Source of the DNA: Chloroflexota bacterium
GTDB lineage: Bacteria > Chloroflexota > Dehalococcoidia > JACPQD01
Direction of reading: 5' to 3'
Assembly: GCA_016190665.1 (NCBI GenBank)
Contig: JACPQD010000029.1
Span: 62,001 to 126,000, forward strand
Length of the DNA stretch: 64,000 nucleotides
Shown: positions 58,625-64,000 of the stretch, piece after piece
Numbering within the stretch: position 1 is the first letter of the stretch
How the letters are laid out: each line of letters starts with the position of its first letter
Program-made: the position numbers and the translations under genes
Notes under the pieces: model-generated
Databases searched by the model: none
What the model was told of the DNA's origin: nothing
The model's input: the letters and a program-made list of their open reading frames with translations, nothing else

Positions 58625-60010
58625 CTAAGTCGCTTCCAGGGCGAGCTTATCCATCTCCAACTGCACCGGGATAGGATAGTCACCCGTAAAGCAAGCCAGG
58701 CAGAAACCATCGCTGGGCGAGCCAACGGACTTGAGCAGTCCCTCGATGCTGAGGTAGCCCAGCGAATCGGCGCCGATGAACTCGGTGATCTCCGGAATGG
58801 TCTTCTGAGCGGCAATGAGCTCCCAGCGGGTCGCCATGTCCACTCCGAAGAAGCAGGGGTAGCGCAGCGGGGGAGCGCAGATGCGCATGTGCACCTCTTT
58901 GGCCCCGGCGCGGCGCAGGAGGTTGACGACGCGTGGCGTCGTCGTCCCGCGCACGATGCTATCGTCCACAACTACGACGCGCTTCCCTTTCAGCATCCCG
59001 GGCATGGGGTTGAACTTGAGCTGCACGCCGATGTCGCGGAGTCTCTGGTCCGGCTGTATGAAAGTGCGCCCGACGTAGCGGTTCTTGAGCAGGCCCTCGA
59101 TGTACGGGATGCCCGACTCCTGTGAATAGCCAATGCCGGCGGCGGTGGCGGAGTCCGGCACACCGATGACCAGGTCGGCCTCCACCGGGTGCTCGCGCGC
59201 CAGTTGCTTTCCCATCTCCAGTCGAGCCGGCCAGATGAGCCGCCCGTTGATAACACTATCGGGACGGGCGAAATAGATGTATTCGAAGATGCAGACGGCC
59301 TTTCTCTCGTCGCAGGCCACGGGGAAGCTGTGGACGCCCTTCGAGTCGATTACCACCACTTCTCCGGGGGCGATCTCGCGAACGAAGGCAGCCCCGATAT
59401 GGTCCAGTGCGCAGCTCTCGGAAGCCAGCACCCAGCCGGAGTTGAACTTGCCCAGGCAGAGGGGTCGCACCCCCATAGGGTCTCGAACGCCGATGAGCGA
59501 ATCCGGCGTCAAAATAGTCAGGGAGTAAGCCCCTTTCAGGCGGCGCATGGCATACGCGATTTTCTCGACCCAGCTCTTGCCGGGAGAGGCAGCGATAACC
59601 CTGGCCACCACCTCCGAGTCCGAGGAGGCGACGAGTTGATGGCCTTCCTCCTCCAGCTCACGGCGAAGGAACTCAGCATTGACGATGTTGCCGTTGTGGG
59701 CCAGGGCCATATCGCCCACGGAAGAGACCGCGCAGATGGGCTGGGCGTTGACGATACGGCTGGAGCCGGTGGTGGAGTAGCGGTTGTGCCCGATGGCAAC
59801 GAACCCCCGCAATCGGCACAGAATGTCCTCGTCGAATATGTGGGCGACCAGCCCCATACCGGTGTGAACGCGAATCTCGCTGCCATCGGAAGTGGCGATG
59901 CCGGCGCTTTCCTGGCCGCGGTGCTGGAGAGCGTGGATGCCGAAGAAGGTGACCCTGGATACGTCTTCGCCGGGGGCATAGATACCAAAGACGCCGCAGG
60001 ACTCGTGCAA
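58625..60010 (-). CDS. purF: Amidophosphoribosyltransferase
   Basis: First committed step of purine synthesis. The glutaminase nucleophile is Cys5 in [11 protein letters not shown], so a short propeptide must be removed. Also [39 protein letters not shown] and the PRPP loop [18 protein letters not shown]. The tail has Cys residues ([13 protein letters not shown]) like the Fe-S Bacillus-type enzymes. TTG start at 60010; a longer N-terminus is possible as the frame is open upstream. Confidence 0.96.
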   Translation of the reverse strand: MHESCGVFGIYAPGEDVSRVTFFGIHALQHRGQESAGIATSDGSEIRVHTGMGLVAHIFDEDILCRLRGFVAIGHNRYSTTGSSRIVNAQPICAVSSVGDMALAHNGNIVNAEFLRRELEEEGHQLVASSDSEVVARVIAASPGKSWVEKIAYAMRRLKGAYSLTILTPDSLIGVRDPMGVRPLCLGKFNSGWVLASESCALDHIGAAFVREIAPGEVVVIDSKGVHSFPVACDERKAVCIFEYIYFARPDSVINGRLIWPARLEMGKQLAREHPVEADLVIGVPDSATAAGIGYSQESGIPYIEGLLKNRYVGRTFIQPDQRLRDIGVQLKFNPMPGMLKGKRVVVVDDSIVRGTTTPRVVNLLRRAGAKEVHMRICAPPLRYPCFFGVDMATRWELIAAQKTIPEITEFIGADSLGYLSIEGLLKSVGSPSDGFCLACFTGDYPIPVQLEMDKLALEAT

Positions 60011-60098
60011 GATATTGGGCCTCTCTACATCCTTGGCTTGGCGTTGAGACGTGAGTCGCTTTGCCGTTTTGAGCCTATGGACAGAACCACCACTATCG

Positions 60099-60127
60099 AT
60101 TATAGCCGCTGGATAGCTTCAGGTCAA
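60099..60127 (-). promoter_or_regulatory. Strong promoter of purF-purM
   Basis: Minus strand TTGACC, 17-bp spacer, TATAAT. Predicted transcript start near 60092. No purine riboswitch fold was recognised in the 80-nt leader. Confidence 0.82.
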
Positions 60128-60232
60128 ACCGGACGTTCCCTGTTTCCATTCCATTTGTGTTGTTCTGGCACCCCAGACTATGATGACAGTCACTACCGAA
60201 CTGGGGCGGCTCTCCTTTAGCGGGACGTAATG

Positions 60233-60388
60233 ATGACAGAGGAGACGCGGCACGGACAAAAGTTTGTCGTTGAGGGTCTCTTGACGAGTCCTGCTGGCAA
60301 GACTGCGCAAGTTGTCACTGTATGGGTTACACTCAAAGGGGAGACATCCCCAAGATTCATCACGGCCTATCCCGGGGAGTTGCCATGA
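60233..60388 (+). CDS. DUF6883-like short protein (C-terminal part only)
   Basis: A 51-residue frame, MTEETRHGQKFVVEGLLTSP followed by VVTVWVTLKGETSPRFITAY, resembling the C-terminal half of DUF6883 proteins. A TAG in frame at 60218 blocks a longer form, so it is a truncated or short version. It overlaps the next gene by ATGA. Likely a small toxin-antitoxin-like partner (inference). Too short for many gene finders. Confidence 0.6.
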   Translation: MTEETRHGQKFVVEGLLTSPAGKTAQVVTVWVTLKGETSPRFITAYPGELP

Positions 60389-60618
60389 GGTTTGCCAAGC
60401 TGGAATGTGTAGTTCTGGCGCACGACGTCCCTGAACACGGCCTCCAGGCAGGAGACTTGGGCGCCGTGGTTGAGGTCTACCCCCAAGGCGGACTGGAGGT
60501 CGAGTTTATCAGAGCTTCTGGAGCGACTCAAGCACTTCTGACCTTGAGCGAACAGGACGTCAGGAAGATAGACCCCCGCGACCTCATGGCGACGCGGCGC
60601 CTGGCTGAAGTGAAGTAA
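60385..60618 (+). CDS. DUF4926 protein
   Basis: 77 residues starting MRFAKLECVVLAHDVPEHGL, then GDLGAVVEVYPQGGLEVEFI and ALLTLSEQDVRKI, matching DUF4926, a small beta-barrel-like domain commonly found next to DUF6883. Coupled to the upstream gene by ATGA. Function unknown; paired arrangement suggests a regulatory or toxin-antitoxin-like unit. Confidence 0.78.
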   Translation: MRFAKLECVVLAHDVPEHGLQAGDLGAVVEVYPQGGLEVEFIRASGATQALLTLSEQDVRKIDPRDLMATRRLAEVK

Positions 60619-60651
60619 GCCCGCACGCAAGTTGGGGAGCGGCGGGCGGTC

Positions 60652-63435
60652 TCATTGGCCTGCCACTTCAACCGTTCCCAGAACGATCCGATTCTCGCCC
60701 CCTTCTGTCGTCAGCCTCACGTTGGCCGCCGCCTCGTACATGCCTATCGAGAGAGTGTACCTCCCGAGAGGCGCCTCTTTCTTCAAGACAATCGTATGTT
60801 TGTCGCTGACCACCTGTCCTGGCAGCCAGGTATTGCTGGGCGAGGCGCCGCCGTCAGGCGGCCCGTCGTGTTGGCCCCAGATACGGTTTTCGGCGTCAGC
60901 AACGTGAGTGAAGACTGTATACACCCGGTCCGTGGGAGCCAGCGACCGCCAGTGGAGGGCCAGCGTGAGCTCCTCGCCCGGCCTCAAGGAGAAGAGTTGG
61001 CCGTCTCTAGCGCCCCCTTTCACGTCGAAGCCGAGAAACTCGATGCTATCGCCCACTTTGATTGAAGAGGGATATTGGACGGCCGGCGCCCGGAAGGAGC
61101 GCGGCCGCTTCAATATCTGAATTTCCCCCAGGGAATAGGCGGGCAAATCGCCCACGGCGACCGCCAGTTGATAAGCGCCAGGCGCAATGTCCGAAGGCGC
61201 CTGAAAATCCTCCTTATCCACCACCACCTCGCCAGACCCCCATTGGGAAGTCGGATAGCCAGCCGGGTGGAAAGGACGCGCCCCAACGACGTTGCCCTCT
61301 TTGTCCGCCAGGGTCAAACCGGCCTGGAGATCGCTCGTGGGCTTCTCTTTCGCCCTCCAGAGGAGGGTGATCGAAAGCGTCTCGCCTTGCTCTACCTTTC
61401 GCTTGTCTCCCAAGCCCAGGCCATACCCCAGAAGAGTCAATGGGCCGAAATCCTTATCGGCAGAATGGCGGACACCTGCGGAATCTAAGGGCGGGGCGAC
61501 AAAAGAGGGCCCGACCTGAATGGTGGCGCCGATACCAGGCCCCCGCAGCGCCGCCGCTTTCAGCCGCTGCTTTGTTTTCTCCGAATAGACTCCCACCTCC
61601 ACCTGGTACTCCCCCCTTGGCGTGCCCGGCTTGATAACGGGGGCGGCGAAGGAGTAGGCAATTTCGCCCTCCCGCCAGAAACGGGTGGGGAGGCGACGTA
61701 AGTTGTAGAGGAAACGATCATCCTGGCCGACGATGTTCCCTTTGCTGTCCTTGATATGGACGTACGCCTTCAGGTCCTCCGCCAGTCCGCTCTTCAAGCT
61801 TCGCCAGGTGAGCGTTACCGAAAGCGGCTCACCGCCAGCAATCGAGCCTCCTCCAACCTCCGCCTGAAAACCGTTGAGAAGCAAGGCATCCTCGAAATTG
61901 ACCTCCCTATCTTCGCCTCGAAGAAGTCGATAGAATCCTTCAGGCGGCGTGGCATACCAGAGCACCCGGTATCCCGTGAAATCCCGCGCGCCCAACTGGC
62001 GACCGTCCTTTCTCAAAAGGAAGGGCGCAAGTTCCCAGGGGTCTTGATGGCTGTAGCGCCATACGACCCAGAAGACGCGTTTCTTCCCCCGGCCGAGGGC
62101 GGATAGCTCTCCCGCCGCCGTCAACGGATCTACCTTCAAGGTCCTCGCCGCGGCCCTGCCGCGATAATAGTACTGGTAGGGATGCGGCGTCACCCACAAA
62201 ACCAGGTCGTCCTCCTCCGCCTCCTGATTCACGAAGGCCATCGCCGAGCGGGCGTCATCTTTCGCCAGGGCCGGATCGAAATAGTACGCATTCAACACCA
62301 GGATACTTGACCCGGCGAGCGCCGCCCAGCCCAGCACTCCCAGCCCGCTCCGGAGACGCCACAGACCACCCAACGCGGCGGCCAAGAGCAAGTAATAGGC
62401 AGGCGTAGTCACCAGAAAGTAGCGCGGGTGATAGAAAGGACGGAACTGCAGGGCCACGACGAAAGCCCCCAGAGTGACCAGCAAGTAACAAAGAAGGAAG
62501 AGCAGCGGGAACTCTCGTTGTCTCAGCAGACGTACCGCAAGGCCGGCAATGAAGATTGCGCCGACCGTATAAAGGAGAGAGGTCTCGCCCGGCACAGCAA
62601 ACTGAGCGCCGAGGGCGAGAACGCGCCAAATGTCTGCCGGAAGGGATAGAATCGGCGGCGCCGAGACGGCGCCGAAACCGTACCCGGCGACCTGGCCCAA
62701 GGCGATGCCCAGCCAGGGAACGTACAGAAGAACCACCGCTGCTTGTGACAGGCACCAACGGAACAGGAACCTTCGAGCGTCGGATGTCCTCCTCCAGTTG
62801 CACGCCACCCAGCCAAGCACGAAGATGCCCTCGAAGACCACCACCTCGACGGGGAAATAATCGGCGTAAAGGGCGAGCGCCGTGGTGAAAACGTAGACAG
62901 CCCACACGAGGCGAGATCCGGGCGCCGCCAGGAGCACGAACAGCAGGTACGCCGACGCCAGACTCAGCAATGTCTCCAGCGTGTACATCCGCGTCTCCTG
63001 CCCATAGGCCACATGAAGTGGGGAGATGGCTGTCAGGAAGGCGCCCACGACTCCCAATCTTGGCCCGAGCAGGCGTGAGCCGAAGCTCATCACCGAGGCC
63101 GCCAGCACAACGCCAAGAGCTGCTGAAAGGAAGCGCACGGCGAATTCGCTCTGTCCAGCGGCTTGCATCCAGAAGTGGAGCAGGTAATAGTAAAGCGGCG
63201 GGTGGATATCAGTCGCCGTTGCCCTGGTGGCCTCGGCCAGAGATGTGGAGGAGATAGCGATGCTGTAGCCCTCGTCCCACCAGATGCTCTGGTAGCCCAG
63301 GCGGAAGACGCGCAGGGCGAAGGCCAGGAGAAGGATGAGGTAGGAGAATAACCTAACCCCCTGGCCCCCTTCCCGAATCGGGAAGGGGGGAAGTCCCTGC
63401 CCGTGTCGCGGAGGGATTGTGTCCTGCTCACGCAT
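60652..63435 (-). CDS. GT39/PMT-like membrane glycosyltransferase with C-terminal beta-sandwich repeats
   Basis: 927 residues. The N-terminal half has about 10 membrane segments and PMT/ArnT marks (WWDEGYSIAI, DIHPPLYYYLLHFWM, ISPLHVAYGQETRMY), using a polyprenyl-phosphate sugar donor. From about residue 510 three outer domains repeat a pattern such as LSVTLTWRSLKSG, LSITLLWRAKEKP, LTLALHWRSLAPT, each followed by a PGxYxLxVG-type segment. Probably glycosylates envelope polymers outside the membrane. The first 28 residues include a translated intergenic repeat (LPPFPIREGGQGVR), so the true start may be later. Confidence 0.9.
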   Translation of the reverse strand: MREQDTIPPRHGQGLPPFPIREGGQGVRLFSYLILLLAFALRVFRLGYQSIWWDEGYSIAISSTSLAEATRATATDIHPPLYYYLLHFWMQAAGQSEFAVRFLSAALGVVLAASVMSFGSRLLGPRLGVVGAFLTAISPLHVAYGQETRMYTLETLLSLASAYLLFVLLAAPGSRLVWAVYVFTTALALYADYFPVEVVVFEGIFVLGWVACNWRRTSDARRFLFRWCLSQAAVVLLYVPWLGIALGQVAGYGFGAVSAPPILSLPADIWRVLALGAQFAVPGETSLLYTVGAIFIAGLAVRLLRQREFPLLFLLCYLLVTLGAFVVALQFRPFYHPRYFLVTTPAYYLLLAAALGGLWRLRSGLGVLGWAALAGSSILVLNAYYFDPALAKDDARSAMAFVNQEAEEDDLVLWVTPHPYQYYYRGRAAARTLKVDPLTAAGELSALGRGKKRVFWVVWRYSHQDPWELAPFLLRKDGRQLGARDFTGYRVLWYATPPEGFYRLLRGEDREVNFEDALLLNGFQAEVGGGSIAGGEPLSVTLTWRSLKSGLAEDLKAYVHIKDSKGNIVGQDDRFLYNLRRLPTRFWREGEIAYSFAAPVIKPGTPRGEYQVEVGVYSEKTKQRLKAAALRGPGIGATIQVGPSFVAPPLDSAGVRHSADKDFGPLTLLGYGLGLGDKRKVEQGETLSITLLWRAKEKPTSDLQAGLTLADKEGNVVGARPFHPAGYPTSQWGSGEVVVDKEDFQAPSDIAPGAYQLAVAVGDLPAYSLGEIQILKRPRSFRAPAVQYPSSIKVGDSIEFLGFDVKGGARDGQLFSLRPGEELTLALHWRSLAPTDRVYTVFTHVADAENRIWGQHDGPPDGGASPSNTWLPGQVVSDKHTIVLKKEAPLGRYTLSIGMYEAAANVRLTTEGGENRIVLGTVEVAGQ

Positions 63436-63499
63436 CTTGCCGCTCAGGGAGACGGGATCCAGGGGGAAGTCCCTGCCCGTGTCGCGGAGGGATTGTGTC
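63386..63499. repeat. 38-bp direct repeat at the gene start
   Basis: GGGGGAAGTCCCTGCCCGTG and the following 18 bp occur identically at 63386-63423 and 63462-63499; a shorter related copy (GGAAGTCCCTCCCCGTGCCG) follows at about 63524. The first copy lies within the start of the GT39 frame. Confidence 0.88.
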
Positions 63500-63570
63500 T
63501 CCTCCGCAGACGAAAGTCTCGCCGGAAGTCCCTCCCCGTGCCGGGGAGGGACTTAGGGAGAGGTTAACTC

Positions 63571-64000
63571 TCATTTCCCCCTCAGTTTCTTCAACAAAAG
63601 CCTGTCCTCCTCGTCAAAAGTGCGAAGCGCCACCAGGACCGCCACGTAGATAACGCCGCCCAGCGCAATCATGGCGAAGAGGTGCATCTCCCGCAGCCAG
63701 AGAAGCGCCACACCCATCACAGCGCCCGCCAGCAGTGGGCGCAGGGCGAGTTGCAGCAGCGGTACGCGGCCAACGTGCCGCCGGATGGCATACATGAAAG
63801 GCGCCATGAGGACGATCTCGCTAGCTACGGTGACCACCGCCGCCCCTTGATAGCTGTAGGCCGGAATTACCAGAAGATTGGCGGCCAGGTTGAAGCCGGA
63901 GCCTATGAGAAAGGCCAGCGTCAGAAAGCGCTGCTGATTCACCGCGATCAGGGCGTACTGAGTAACACTGTTTATGTAGCTGAAGGGAAGAAACCAGATG
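63571..64000 (-). CDS. Polysaccharide/lipid flippase C-terminal part (MVF/Wzx-like), runs off window
   Basis: The frame is open to the window end; visible residues include SYINSVTQYALIAVNQQRFL, NLLVIPAYSYQGAAVVTVAS and LLWLREMHLFAMIALGGVIY, with several membrane helices. This is typical of the last four helices of Wzx/MviN-like flippases. It ends basic (RLLLKKLRGK). Next to GT39 and GT2 genes, it fits an envelope glycan locus continuing beyond the window. Confidence 0.85.
   Translation of the reverse strand, partial: IWFLPFSYINSVTQYALIAVNQQRFLTLAFLIGSGFNLAANLLVIPAYSYQGAAVVTVASEIVLMAPFMYAIRRHVGRVPLLQLALRPLLAGAVMGVALLWLREMHLFAMIALGGVIYVAVLVALRTFDEEDRLLLKKLRGK

Noticed and set aside
60011..60098. 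Purine riboswitch before purF
   Set aside because: The leader lacks the paired stems and loop-loop sequence of guanine, adenine or PRPP riboswitch families as far as I can see by eye.

Overview
The window is 64 kb of GC-rich bacterial chromosome with about 60 genes on both strands. Gene content points to an uncultivated member of the Chloroflexota, most likely a Dehalococcoidia/SAR202-like lineage. The supporting signs are several CaiB/BaiF CoA-transferases, a DUF35-thiolase pair, split MaoC/FAS1-like dehydratases, an aldehyde ferredoxin oxidoreductase, a GT39 protein with C-terminal beta-sandwich repeats, a DUF5679 mini zinc ribbon, and many TTG starts. The assignment is inferred; no rRNA gene is present.

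Layout. 0-14 kb: three CoA-transferases, a large DUF4062-NACHT-FGE protein on the opposite strand, a peptide-type solute-binding lipoprotein, a divergent isopropylmalate-dehydrogenase-like enzyme next to an isochorismatase-fold hydrolase, a VapC module with two antitoxin-like genes, an alpha/beta hydrolase and a PHP phosphoesterase. 14.7-20.4 kb (minus): DUF5679, then the operon nusA-rnpM(ylxR)-infB-rbfA-truB, preceded by a promoter and an intrinsic-terminator hairpin. 20.6-29.2 kb (plus): a DmpA-type peptidase, a pantothenate cluster (DUF2520, panD, a fused class I CoA-transferase, panB, panC), surE, a QueG-like Fe-S protein, and a thioredoxin-fold lipoprotein with an in-frame UGA exactly where the first active-site Cys belongs. 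29.2-36.6 kb: tRNA-Val, a broken HEPN-like gene, a threonine T-box followed by thrS, tsaB-tsaE-thiL, and a phosphoesterase. 36.6-44.9 kb (minus): an acyl-CoA/aromatic-type catabolic group (tautomerase, MoaD-like protein, DUF35 protein, thiolase, hydroxyacyl-CoA dehydrogenase, crotonase, AOR, 2-hydroxyacid dehydrogenase). 45-64 kb: a TIM-barrel-like protein with a polyglutamate tail, MFS exporters, alr, a secreted glycosidase-like protein, tRNA-Pro, a SDR/dehydratase group, GT2, purH, purM, purF, a DUF6883/DUF4926 pair, a GT39 membrane glycosyltransferase and the end of a flippase.

Intergenic spaces are crowded with short dispersed repeats of several families: 32-bp GTAGGGGCAC palindromes, CCTCTCCC hairpins, ACCACGGATTAACAC/TTCGTGTATTTCGTGG arrays, purine-rich GCGGGAAGCGCGAAGC units, and GATTCCTCGCGCGAGGA hairpins. 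They are not neutral filler. Three palindromes supply the stop codon of a neighbouring gene, one purine-rich unit is translated inside tsaB, and others abut start codons.

Most interesting candidates: (1) the UGA-containing DsbA-family lipoprotein at 28478-29161, with a bacterial SECIS-like hairpin at 28745-28759, a likely selenoprotein; (2) the DUF4062-NACHT-FGE protein, resembling prokaryotic NLR-type defence proteins; (3) stop-supplying palindromes; (4) probable AUA and AUU starts for truB and the 2-hydroxyacid dehydrogenase; (5) an attenuator-like leader before nusA.
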